A DNA stretch of 64,000 nucleotides from Aphis gossypii. Its lineage: Eukaryota > Arthropoda > Insecta > Hemiptera > Aphididae. The DNA lies in the NCBI RefSeq assembly GCF_020184175.1, contig NC_065532.1:744001-808000 (forward strand). The letters run 5' to 3'. The translations under genes and the position numbers were made by a program. This document shows, piece after piece, positions 32,731-44,270 of the stretch. Numbering within the stretch: position 1 is the stretch's first letter; each line of letters opens with the position of its first letter. The notes under the pieces are model-generated. The model saw only the letters and a program-made list of their open reading frames with translations. It did no database searches and was not told the origin of the DNA.

Positions 32731-33897
32731 CTCGAAGCATCATTATAGGAAAAATTTAAGTGCGTTTGAATTTTAAATTTAATTTTTAAATTAAACGATA
32801 ACGATTTATCCTCAAACGATTTTAAATATTTGTTATTTTTCGAAAAAAAGTATAAGTCGTAGATACTTGAAAATTTTACCAGTTATTAAGATTGGCGTTT
32901 CCTTTACGTGATTTAATTTTCAAAATATTTTGACTTTTTTTGAGCTATTTATAGACAACTGAAATTTGAAATCATGAATATTTGTTAACTATTTGGTAGT
33001 TAAAAATTTATAAATGTTTTACTTACTATCAAAAGCTAAGAATTGAAAATTTAATAATATGCTGTCCATAAGTTAAGCTTAGAATAATTATAGAAAAGTT
33101 TGAGGATTATTCAATTAAAAAAATGTTAGGAGTGATTAAATTTAAGTTAAGGTAGGTTTTAATTTGAAATCAAAAATTAACGTGTCAAATAACTTTTTAC
33201 TACTAAAAATTTTTCGATTTTTGTTATTTTTAAAAATTTACTGATCGTAGGATCTTGAATCTTTTACTTAAATGTTTGAATTTTCTTTTTTTTACTCATT
33301 GTCTAAAAATCCGCGAGTATAGTTAGAATCTTGAATATTTGAATTGCCGCTTTAATTTCCCTCCGGAACCATGTGAGTATGTCTGATAGTGGGCAGTGAT
33401 AACGAGGGAACAAGCAAGTTTGTTTATGCTGGCAATCGTTAATTCCAAAATATTATATTGTATAATTATATGGAGGAATGTTTCTATTGTAACTATTCAC
33501 TATTCTTTTCTATGTTATCAACTATCAATTATACTTACGTTAAAAGTTAGGTTAGGTTAACACATTTCTTGCATACTATATAATATTTTATTTACCGAAT
33601 GGGGAACTGTAATTATTGTTTTCTAATTCCTCGTGAGTTGAACTTCTATTTTTTTTTTAATTAATTACGCCGCAGTTGTTTTTATTACATAATATTGTTT
33701 AAATTGTTAGTTAGAATACTAAATAACCAAGTGATTGGTTTAATTTATCAACGTAGGTAGTTGCTTAATAATAATTTATGTTTGAGAATAAAATATTGGT
33801 CAGTCATGCGATTGATGTAAGTTTTTTTGAAATTGTTAATCTGGGTCCATATTATACCATGTTGTGGAGAGTTAAATAAATTCAACTTGTAGGTGAC
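32731..33897. other. continuation of the period-547 repeat, then non-coding
   Basis: To about 33260 the sequence still resembles the arm repeat in degenerate form. Beyond that I see nothing. Confidence 0.4.
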
Positions 33898-34277
33898 ATG
33901 TTACCAATATTTTATTACCCGTGTATCAAATATAAAATACGTGACACGACATTTGAACTCAACTTAAGTTGTGTCTTCGAAATGAAAAACATTTGGACCA
34001 ACACCTTACAAAACATCTCTAATGAATATCCAACGCAAACTGTTGTGATTATGGGCGACTCTGCGTTGGCTCGATGTAAATTTAGACATTGCAATACAAC
34101 CATTCAATTAATTACTAACACTTGTAGTGTTTTCGGTGAGTATTTTCTTGATATGGTGGTATACATTGAGTTACTTAACAAAATGCACCTACATTTTCAG
34201 GTCCTACAACCCTGACGTTAATCGAAGCTGCATTAATGTACTATGTACATATGTACCTATTATGCAGTAGATATTAA
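33898..34277 (+). CDS. possible two-exon small gene of unknown function
   Basis: ATG 33898, exon 1 to 34135 with a GTGAGTATT donor, a 65-nt intron ending ACATTTTCAG at 34200, then exon 2 in phase to TAA 34277: 104 residues. The product contains YPTQTVVIMGDSALARCK, with several Cys residues. I recognise no family. Its start may not be the true one, because a CTTGTAG acceptor-like sequence sits just upstream. It lies within the loop of the large inverted repeat. Phase agreement across the intron is the only support. Confidence 0.35.
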
Positions 34278-36001
34278 TCATACTGTGATAGTGTGATATT
34301 TGGGCCAAAATATATTATGTGCCTGCTACAAACAGTAAAACTCAATCCTAACCTAACCAGGTATAGTAAAATTTGGCATATGTTTTAGAATTTTTTTTTA
34401 TAAACCTAGTAATATGTATTTTAAAAACTAAAATGAATAACATTTACAGGTTTTTTTTTTTTAAAATTTTTCTTTATTACCTATGTATTTTTTCATACAT
34501 TTTTTTTTTTAAATTCATGACCATAGGTGATATTATGGTCCTTACCGGTCCCGGGTTTATCTCCATTGCATCCATGAGACTGGTGATTGGACTAGGAGTA
34601 TCTGCCTATAACATAATTTAATAGTATTTGCATTCATTGTAATTAAAAGCAATATACAATCGTTTTAACATAATAAACATAATACCTACTAATTGACTAT
34701 GATAACAAAAAGAGTTTTGTACACTTTTAGCTTTTTATGCAAGGCTTCTGCAAATTTGAAGTACCTACATTTCTAATATAAACTATCTTTTATATATCTT
34801 ATTATATTAGTATCTTTTAAATTGTAGGTAGTTGATAAAAAGTTATGATGATTTAATTAGAATGTAAACCCCCCAAAAAAGTCTCTCCCAATACCACATT
34901 TATTAAATTTATCAACTATCATATGTTTAAATAAATATCAATGCTGACAGTGACCTATTTATTTTGGCTATGTACTGGTTTGGGGTTTAAATTAAAAAAA
35001 AAAATGATTGTTTCATTAATAAGGTTATAAATATTCTACAGATACTATTGTTCTATGCAGACACCTATAACATTATAACCTTTATAAGCCACAACCCCGG
35101 TAGTAATTTACAAGGGCTCTCTTATAAAAAACAAAAAAGGTTTCTTACATTTATAATATTTATAATCATATAAAATAAAGGTAATAATTGCATTTCCGTG
35201 TACATTTAATATGAATTTACAATTCTTTATCATTAAATAATTAAATAAAATATACAATTTAAAAAATATACTTTTAATACATTTTAATAATATTAAATAC
35301 TAGTATTTATAATCAATGGTTCAATGTTTACAAACTGATTCGATGGGAATCCGAGTAACCTAACCTAATCCGAGTCGCGAGTTAACTTAATATTCTTTTC
35401 CATTTAGATATGGGCCCCTAATATTAAACGTTCAGTGGCCCCCAGTAATCGCCGGGTAGCTGGGTGGGCAAAACCGACACTGTTAAAACCTAAACTTACT
35501 AATTAGTTATTTTGTTCTTTTGTAAAATATTATACCTATCATTTATTAATATTTCATGTAAATAAATAATAACTTAGGTATCCTGTTAAATCGTTATGAC
35601 TAAAGTCTAAATGCATTAGGGATTGCTGATTCAAATAGAAATTGTTTTTAATTTTAATTGTTCTAACTCTAAAAAGCAGAAATTAAATAATATGAGTTCA
35701 AATGATTTAGTTCCAATTCGGTAAGAAAATAAATGTGTTAACCTTTATACTGATACATTTGTTATTATTATTTTTTAAATATTGGTACCTAATTGCTTGT
35801 TGTTTAAACAATAGGATATAAGCTCATAAAATGACAACCACTAATACTCATATTTGAAAATTTAAAATACTGTTATTTGAATGTTATATATTTAAATTTT
35901 TTTTTTTAGGTTTGATTACTAGATGGTTATAGAAAATATAAAACCACCTTGTTATATGTGTAATTGCAAATAATATACATAGGTAAGTACTGAAAACTTA
36001 C
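34278..36001. other. non-coding stretch
   Basis: AT-rich. A short open frame ends at 34621 with GDIMVLTGPGFISIASM, unsupported. A segment at 35411-35470 (GGGCCCCTAAT, later GTGGCCCCCAG) may be a transposon end, but I found no partner. Confidence 0.4.
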
Positions 36002-36524
36002 TTTATGTCTTTGTTCGTTAAGAACGTCCCTCAAATCACCAGTCACATGTTTTGCATCCTGCCACCAGCAAACACCAAAATGCCACTTACAGCAAACTTG
36101 GCATTCTAGTTAAAAAATAATATACATTGCCATTATTCTTTAAGTATAATAATCATTTAATCATTAAAATACATTTGTCCAAATATACTTACTTTTCTTT
36201 TTTTTTTTTTTTTGGTTGTGTTGTGGCCTTACAGGGCCCTCTGTGTTTTTTTTTTGCAAACATGGCATTCTTTAAAATAATTTAAATCAATTTTATTAGA
36301 GAAATTCATTAATTTTAACACTATATTAGTACACTTATACATACTTGGTTTGTAATTTTTTTTTTTTTTAAAGGCATTTGCAACAACAGTTTCTAAAAAA
36401 AAAACAAATTGAAATTAAAACACAATTTATAAAAAATAATTAAATTTTGGGCTTGCTTACTCTCTGGCGTAGTTTTGGGGGGCTCCATCCCATAGTAGTT
36501 ATTATGGACAATTGTATATGCCAT
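36002..36524 (-). pseudogene. multi-exon zinc-knuckle protein remnant
   Basis: Four minus-strand exons have fitting splice sites. Exon a (36524-36461) begins with ATG right after a TTTGTCTAG acceptor and ends at GTAAGC. Exon b is 36392-36345 (donor GTATGT), c is 36269-36193 (donor GTAAGT), and d is 36105-36002 (donor GTAAGT). Exons a and b join in phase. Exon c would give CHVCKKKHRGPC and exon d CQVCCKWHFGVC, both C-x2-C-x3-H-x3-C knuckles. A 10-A run in exon c puts the first out of frame, and the c-d junction is also off, so as assembled it is broken. Further exons are likely on both sides. Function unknown; the fingers could bind RNA, DNA or protein. Confidence 0.4.
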
Positions 36525-37000
36525 CTAGACAAATTTAAATAACAGTGTTTATTGTAAAATTACAGAATTAATAATGTAAATTTAAATATTATAATGGTGG
36601 TTATTTGTAAAAATTCTTATTCGGAATAAAAAGCCGATGCTGTAGGCAAATAAAATTTCCGGAGAAACAATTAGTTTTAAATAGTTTATTTGGATTAGTC
36701 AATAAAATATGTAGGTACACTAGTATAATAAAAAAAGTATTATTTAGTTCATCAGTTGGTACTGGGCTTTTTCTCTGATGGCAATGTCACCAGATATTTT
36801 TCACTTATTATATTTAAATATGGTTACAGGTTTCAAGCAAAAAGAGTTGTTGACTTTTAAAAAGCACTTATGTTTTTCTATGTTGATTGGCTACCTATTT
36901 AAATATTATTTACAAATTGTATTCTTAAGGGTTACATTAAGAATTTTTTTCTGTTAATATTAAATGTATGTGTGTTACCCATTTAGCATTTATAAAACGT

Positions 37001-37130
37001 TTTGTGCCACGGTGGGCATAGTGGTTGGCCTCCGTCACCGAACAGATACCGCGGTTAAGCACCACCCGACGTCGCTAGTTCCCGGATGGGTGATCATTCA
37101 GGAATTTTAGCGACAAAGCCATGGCACAAA
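37001..37130 (+). mobile_element. 5S-rRNA-derived short repeat (SINE3-like)
   Basis: The core GGTTAAGCACCACCCGACG and CGGATGGGTGATC matches the 5S rRNA internal promoter (box A GTTAAGCA, box C GGATGGGTGACC) with the same spacing order. The unit is bounded by a 9-bp inverted repeat, TTTGTGCCA and TGGCACAAA. It could be a SINE of the 5S class or a structured repeat that adopted the 5S promoter; a functional 5S gene is excluded by divergence outside these boxes. Confidence 0.55.
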
Positions 37131-37154
37131 TACCCACACGTGTTTAAATTAAAC

Positions 37155-37702
37155 CAAAGCTGGGCAAGTTAGTAATTTTTTTCAACTAGTTGAATTTAAG
37201 TTACTTTAATAAAAAAATTAATTAAGTTAGAATATAAGTTAGTTTCTGAAACTGTCAAAATTTCTAACTTAGTTAGAAGTTAGTTTGGTGAAAATAGTAA
37301 CTAAAGTTAGAGTATAAGTTAGAAGTTAGTTTTTTATAGATTAAAAACTTTTTGTTTTGTTAAATTGTAAATAATAAGTTATCTAACTTCAATTATTGAT
37401 TTAAACTGAAAAATTGAAATAAATACCTAGTAGTTTGGTCAAAATGTTCTAATTAAGTAAGTAATAATTTCAATTTCTTGAAAATTAATTGGTATATCAT
37501 TTATTGGTTATTAGAACATGAAAGGTGAACAGCTTAAAATATTAATTTAAATAATAATACATAATATAATACAATTATAATAATAACTAGGTAGTTACTT
37601 TATTTTCTAACGAGCTAGATTAGACTATTTTACACATTAAATAAACTAGTTAAGTTATAAAGTTAATATGAATTAAAACTAACTAGTTAGTGCCCAGCTT
37701 TT
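37155..37702. mobile_element. hAT-type MITE (548 bp)
   Basis: The ends are CAAAGCTGGGCA and, on the other strand, AAAAGCTGGGCA. The flanking octamers aattaaac and actttaac agree at six of eight bases. The interior is dominated by TTAGTTA/AACTAGTT-like short repeats. No coding. Confidence 0.6.
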
Positions 37703-38929
37703 ACTTTAACCCTATTGTTTCAACCATATACTTCCCACCCTTACCGCCAATAATGGCCATAGTTAATTAATAATAATAAAATTTTAATATTCGTATAATA
37801 CATGTAGAATTTAAAGAAATTCTAATAGTAATACGTAGCCAGGTGTAAAAAAAAAAAAAAAAAGTGAATATTTTACTTACTTTTTATTTAGTTCTGTCGA
37901 GCTTCGTGACGAAAATGAGATTGAGCTTATAATGCCGCTGACCAAACCACCACTTCCAATATTAATAATTTTCGTTATATTACGTGTGTACTTAAATAAA
38001 TGTGTAGTTTGTCCCTCAATTAATCTATATAACTAGGTCACTTGTCAAATTTGTACCTAATACAACATTATCATCGAGATTATCATATAATTTATTACCG
38101 TCTATCGCCATATAATACTGGTCGTCATTAAATAACAAGTTTTTCGTACTTTTGAAATCGCAATAGTTATCTTAAGGAATTGCGGAGACGTGCAAAGAAA
38201 TGATACCGAATACCGAATAATGGGTTTTATATATATATTATCTTCCTACATATATAGTGATCGGCAGTATTTCGTCAAGTACATATTTTATTTTTGATTT
38301 CGATTCAGGCTGTTTTATGCTGTTTATGTGGCAGGTACTCGTGTCTCATCATCCAGTTTTGTCTATACCTATCAAATTACATCGTGATTCTGGTGAGTAT
38401 AATACCTAAAGTTTATATAATGTTAATAGCACCCAGGTATTAACGCTTGTAATTAATAATTATTTTAATTTATATTTTATTATTTATTACTCAACTATAT
38501 CAATTTGCAATTTTGATTTGTTCCTGAATTGTATTTATTGATTTACTTTTATGTTATACACTTTTACTTTCATATAGTTATGCGTTCATTATACGTTTTA
38601 GGTTTTGAACAGAGACGATGTGTGAGCCTATATATATTATTTGTTAGTAAAGTGTTAATAAGTTTCCCTTAATAATATGGAGTTATGACGACTTAATAAA
38701 ATTTCCAGTTTCAAACAATAAAAAAAAGCGGGCAATTGAGTACCGCTCTGCTGTACATTAGGTGCCGTATGGATCATTATAATATTATAGGAGTGTTAAA
38801 TTTGAATCCATGATAGTTATCATTGTATACGAAAAACGATTCTGAACGAAGATGATTTGTCAGCCTAGGATATAATTTCTAGTGGTTGGTGAAAAAGGTG
38901 GTTTATGTTTTAATGGCCTGAATACAACA
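37703..38929. other. non-coding stretch
   Basis: I see no gene. It holds the repeat 16-mer at 38741-38756 and the 20-base motif at 38826-38845 described with the inverted repeat. Confidence 0.4.
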
Positions 38930-40183
38930 AAATTTAAGTTCTTTTATAATATTGTAAGTTAACTTATGAAAACCTGTATTAAATTTTCAACTCTTAGCTA
39001 CTTATACAAAAATTTTTATGAAATATACCTACAAAATAATTTGCAAATATTCATGGTTTTGACGAATTGTTGTCATATTTGAACTTCAAATGCTAATAAA
39101 AAAAATTGTGCCCATGTATTCTTATAATTTTTTAATCACTATAAGAATAACATATGAGGAACTTTGTATAAAATTTTCAAGTATTTTGATAGTGCCAAAA
39201 CAATTTTATCGACCCTACAAAAAAATTTTTCAGAAAAATTAAAAATTTCAGTTGTCTATAAATAGCTCAAAAAAACTCAAAATATTTGAAAATTAAATCA
39301 AGTAAATAAAATGCCAATCTAAATAACTGGTAAAATTTTCAAGTATCTACGACTTATACTTTTTGAATTATAACAAATATCAAAAATCGTTTGAGGCTAA
39401 ACCGTTATTAGCGCGGTTTTGTAAAAATTTAAATTTCAAACACTCATAAAAATTTTTGTCTGATCCGGTAGAGTTTTTTTTACAGATATTTGAAGAAAAA
39501 TTTATGGAGAACCTTGTACCAAATTTTCAAAATTTAGTTATAAAAGAAAAAAATTTTATGATTTTTCAACTTCAAAATTACTCAAATTTCGCGTTTTCGA
39601 CAGATTTCGTAAAAATTTGAACTATAAACGCTTATAAAAAAAAATTGTGACAAACGATTTTTAATTTTTTTTAGCTACATTAAAAACAACTCATAAGGAA
39701 CCTTGTATTAAATTTTCAAAACTTTTTGGTCATCCAAATTTTTTATCGACACTTAAAAAAAAGAGAAAACGAAAATTTCAGTGATCTATAAATAACTCAA
39801 AAAAAGTCAAAATTTTTTGAAAATTTAACTATATACAGATACTACTGACATTAACATTTGGTAAAAATTTCAAGTATTTTCAGTGATTAGTTTTTGAATT
39901 ACAACAATAAAAAAAATCGATTTGGTCGAAAACTGGTTTTGCGTAAAAATTGCCGTTTTTCAGTCATTTTTTTTTTGTTTTTCTCGATTTTTTTGAAAAC
40001 TGTTGGAAAATGTTAACTTTTTACCTCTATAATGCACCAAGGATATTCACTTTTACATCGGAAACCACCCCCATAGTTTGAAATTGGAGCATTATTTCGA
40101 CTAGTTATGCTGTACACAGACACAAAAAAAAACACACATCATTGTAAAATCAATACATTCATCACTTCGTTCAGAATCTAAAA
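38930..40183 (-). repeat. right arm of a large inverted repeat
   Basis: Reverse complement of 31459-32730. The motif TATACGAAAAACGATTCTGA lies just inside it (38826-38845), and the 16-mer TACCGCTCTGCTGTAC flanks the arm on both sides in direct orientation (38741 and 40775). Confidence 0.8.
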
Positions 40184-41783
40184 ATGGAATATAAAATGTC
40201 TATAAATAGCTTAAAAATAAGCGAAATATTTCGAAAATTAAATTATGTAGAAAAAAAATAACAAAAATATTCCTAGAAACGTTATATTCACATGCATTTT
40301 TGATATCATGAAAATAAACATTAAACACTCATAAAAATGTTTTGACTTACACTAGATTTTTTTTCATAATTATTGTAAGCAAAACTTGTAATAATCGTTT
40401 TTTGATAAATTGTTATTTTACGCAATTTTGTAAACATTTTAATTTCAGACGTTTATAAAAAATTTTCCGAATCTGACACTTGAGTTTTTTTTTTAGTTAT
40501 TTGAAGAAAAACTTAAGGATAACCTTGTTTTGTATTTTTTAAGTTTAGGTATAAAATAATAAAACTGGATTTTAAACTACAATATTACTTTCAAATTTTA
40601 CCGATTTTTACAATTCCTTAAAAATTTAAACTTAAAGCGTTTACAAATAACATTTTTTTTTTTTTTAACTGCGATAATAACGACATAAGAAACCTTCTAT
40701 TACATTTTCAAGATTTTTTTGGAGGTCAAATGTATTTTATCGATATTTCAAAAAAAAAAAAGCTGGCAAGTGGGTACCGCTCTGCTGTACCTACATAAGT
40801 GCCGCGTGGATCACTATATATATATATATTATATATCACGACTTATAGAAATTAATTCAATTTTTATGAAAACTTAGGTCTATGGTTAAAATTAAGGGTT
40901 AAACACATTGACAGTATTTGACTTATAATAATTAAGTTAATTTAATACAATTACTCCTTGCACTAAAATATGATACTGATTTTTATTACAAACATAAGCT
41001 ATAATAACATAACCTATTATGTTACATCAATGTATAGTCAAAAATGACTATATAAATAAGTGATACTACTAATATTAATTATTTTTAATTTATATTATTT
41101 TGCTAACATACATCATTTCGATTTAGATCTGATACATAAGATACATTGCTGCTCAAATTCCTCGTTGCAGATTCTTTGGATCGAATTAAGGTAATTTTAT
41201 GTTATCACGATACATACATACTCGTACATCAAACTATACCATATATTTCATGGCACTTTTATATGAAGTTTTATACACATGAATATCAATAATAATTAAA
41301 TGTTCTAAAAATTATACAACCAATTATTTTCATTGTAAAATATATAAAATATATTTTAAAACTAAATTAGTTTAAAGATGTTCTAACTATAACCAATAAT
41401 AATCAATGTACATAGTGATATATATACTATGAACAGATAAATATTCAGTATGTTTAGTGTATACTATAATTATATACTATGTTAATATTTATTATTTATT
41501 GGATTGGATGATATTATATAATACAGGATGTAACAGAAATAACTGATTGATGTAACTTACCAACTTGTGATATATTTTTTCTTCTTTTAAAATTTTTAAT
41601 TGAAATGTTATGTTACTGCATACTGTTAATTCTCTGTTTTTCATGTGTATTATTGTTACACTCTATATACATATAATTTCTGTTATATTGTGTTACACGG
41701 TCTGTGAAAAAAGTTTATTAAAAGCCATGAGCTTAGGCGACATTGTCAGATCAAGGAATCCTTGTTTCAATTATAGCTTAGAG
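40184..41783. other. degenerate repeat, then non-coding
   Basis: To about 40760 the sequence is a diverged relative of the arm repeat; the 16-mer TACCGCTCTGCTGTAC lies at 40775-40790 and a TA microsatellite at 40815-40838. I see nothing in the rest. Confidence 0.4.
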
Positions 41784-42043
41784 CAGGGATTCCCAACCTT
41801 TTTATCATCGAGTACCACCAGACACTTTTTCAATCAATACGCGTACCACTTCAATTCTAAAACTAAATTAGGAGTCAAATTTTTTTTAACGTATATTTTT
41901 ATGATTCATTAATTTCTTAACATTTTTTTTTATTGTTGGATATTTATGAAAGTAAAAAAAAAATAAGTTAAAATTTCTTTGCGTACCACCTACGAGCTTT
42001 CCACGTACCACTAGTGGTACGCGTACCACGGGGGGAACCTCTG
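41784..42043. mobile_element. hAT-type MITE (260 bp) with perfect target duplication
   Basis: The left end is CAGGGATTCCCAACC; the right end reads CAGAGGTTCCCCCCG on the other strand. The flanks are the perfect 8-bp duplication gcttagag (41776-41783 and 42044-42051). The motif CGCGTACCAC appears near each end. Confidence 0.9.
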
Positions 42044-42477
42044 GCTTAGAGTACTATTTCTAACACCACCAATAAAGTTAATCGACAAAATGTATTATTA
42101 AATGTTTAGGGGGGTGTTTATTATGTCTTATTTATAATCTTTTAGTTACTTTTACATTTATTTGTTTTTATCGTATGGGTTTTTATTACAATTAAACAAT
42201 TTTTATTTTTTTAGAACCTTAGAAATCCTGTGACAATTAAGGTTTTGATTTTGCTGTGTTTAGTAAGGTAATTTTCTGCTGTAACTTTTTTCGTTTTTTG
42301 TTGATATGAACTAACCTTGTTTGTTTTTTTTAGGTTGTCATAAGTAATTTTCAGTTTTTTATTTTTTTTTTTTTTTACAATTCTCATTGTTTGGGAAATA
42401 GTTTTTTGTATCATAAATTAAGTATTCTGTTTGTATTTTTTTTTCGTTTTCGTATTGTATTTTTTTTTTTTTTCAAA

Positions 42478-43285
42478 ATGGGACGACTATCAAAACGTGC
42501 ACTTAAAAATAAAGAAAATAAGAAACGATCCCGTGAAAACCAAAGTGTTCATGTACATGAACTTGAAAAAGATAAATTAAGAAAAACACTATGTCGTGCA
42601 TCTCAAGATATTGTTGTTACAAATCAAATAAAATTACTTAATTTGAAGTGTACATTGAAACGATTGGAAGACCCAGTTTTAAGAAAGCAAACCAGATCGC
42701 CAGTCATAAGAGCATGTTGAAACGATTGCAAGATCCGGATTTCAAAAAAGCACATCAGATCGCCTATCGTAAGAGCATGTTGAAACGACTGCAAGATCCG
42801 GATGTTAAAAAAGCCAACCAGATCGCCAGTCGTAAGAGCATGTTGAAACGACTGCAAGATCCGGATGTTAAAAAAGCCAACCAGATCACCAGTCGTAAGA
42901 GCATGTTGAAACGACTGCAAGATCCGGATGTTAAAAAAGCCAACCAGACCGCCAGTCGTAAGAGCATGTTGAAACGATTGCAAGATCCATTTATAAAAAA
43001 TGCAAACAAGGTTGCCAGTGTGAAGAACAGATTGAAACGAATGGAAAATCCAGTTTTCAAAAAAAACATATCAAATTCAAAATGTTCGAAACATGAGAAA
43101 GCGAAGATTACCATCAGATAGTAGCCTATGTCAAAATGTATCTACTAAAAAGAAAACACCAAATTCAATATCTTATAAAAAAAGAGAACGGCAAAAATTA
43201 AATGAAACTAGGCAGAAGGAAGATGTTTTGATATCTGAATATATTTTGAAAAGGTCTCAAGGTTTATCAGAAAAAGTATTCGTGT
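42478..43285 (+). pseudogene. Helitron N-terminal basic region with 21-residue repeats
   Basis: ATG 42478 opens MGRLSKRALKNKENKKRSREN, a plausible start because upstream is poly-T. A 1-nt change near 42680 moves into the repeat frame, where the unit KSMLKRLQDPDVKKANQIAS recurs, then another change near 43090 leads to a Lys-rich segment (LPSDSSLCQNVSTKKK). Such basic tandem segments precede the Rep in insect Helitron proteins I recall; a role in DNA binding is inference. Confidence 0.65.
42646..43085 (+). repeat. 63-bp in-frame tandem repeat, about seven units
   Basis: Units start with AAG at 42708, 42771, 42834, 42897 and 42960, with more diverged ones from 42646 and 43023. Units 2 to 4 are almost identical, so recent expansion or gene conversion is likely. 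Each encodes 21 residues built around LKRLQDPDVKKANQ. Confidence 0.9.
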
Positions 43286-44270
43286 CATAGATTACGTTTC
43301 CCATCCAGTGTCAATAAATGCAACTCTGATATCTTCAGTCGATTGGGGATGTCAATTCCAAGTGATGCCAAGAATACTGTGACGATATGTTCCAGTTGTC
43401 TTCCGCATATAAAAAAATCCAAAGTTCCTCCGTTGTACATAGAAAATGGTTATGAGTTAAACAGTGTTCCGTCTTCAGTTACGCAATTAAATCAAATAGA
43501 AAAGCAAATGGTTTCCCTTAGATTACCGTTTATGAAAATATTCAAATGTCTTCGCAGTGATGGACAGCTAAAAATTAAAGGTAACGTTATCAATGTTCCA
43601 ATAGATCTGACTAAGACTACATCTATTTTGCCAAGGCGTGCCGAAAATTTAGCTGCAGTTAAGATGATGAAGGTAAAATTAAAAAGAAAATCGTGCTTTA
43701 AACAGCATTATCTTTATCAAAATGTCAGACCATCATTAGTAGTATCAGCATTGAATGATTTGATTAAAAAACCTCTATATAAAGATGCTGTAATAGACAA
43801 AGATTGGCTGGCGCATGTGTCAGAAACAACAAAAAGTTTAGAAAACAGCTCGGATCACGAAAGTGAAGAAACAGACGATGAAGACACAAATATTGAACCA
43901 ATCAATCCGGGATCAATGGACACGATGATTGAAAACTATGATTTTGTTTCTTTTGCACCAGGCGAAGGCATGAAACCGTTATCTATTCTTATTGATGACC
44001 ATGCAGAGGAAAAAGCTTTTCCTGATTTATTTGGTGGTCATCCACGTACAAATAAATCACCTTTAAAAAATTACTCAAAAGTAGTAAGGTCTGAACTGCT
44101 GAACGTAGATCAAAGGTTTGCATCGGACTCATCTAACTTGTTTTTTAAATGCAAAGTATTAGTTCAAAAACTCATTGCAAGCAATGTGCAAATTGTTTTA
44201 CGAAAAACAAAAAAGGAAACACAACTGCGAATGACGTAGCAAATCCAGCTGTTCTAAACAAAATATAGAT
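43270..44270 (+). pseudogene. Helitron DUF6570-like region
   Basis: After a frame change near 43275 a Cys pair (SCHRLRFPSSV), TVTICSSCLPHIKK and RLPFMKIFKCLRSDGQLKI are seen, then GNVINVPIDLTKTTSILPR and KQHYLYQNVRPSLV, the conserved course of the region before Helitron Rep. It continues with an acidic segment (DHESEETDDEDTN) and FPDLFGGHPRTNKSPLKNY. Frame changes follow near 44215 and 44263. Confidence 0.75.

Noticed and set aside
37001..37130. functional 5S rRNA gene
   Set aside because: Only the promoter boxes match; the remaining 5S sequence and the terminator are not preserved.
41610..41912. 100-codon open frame on the plus strand
   Set aside because: It runs into a hAT-type MITE with clear ends and target duplication; the codons are chance.
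42624..43114. repetitive open frames on the minus strand
   Set aside because: They are the mirror of the 63-bp coding repeat of the Helitron, whose plus-strand reading matches the family.
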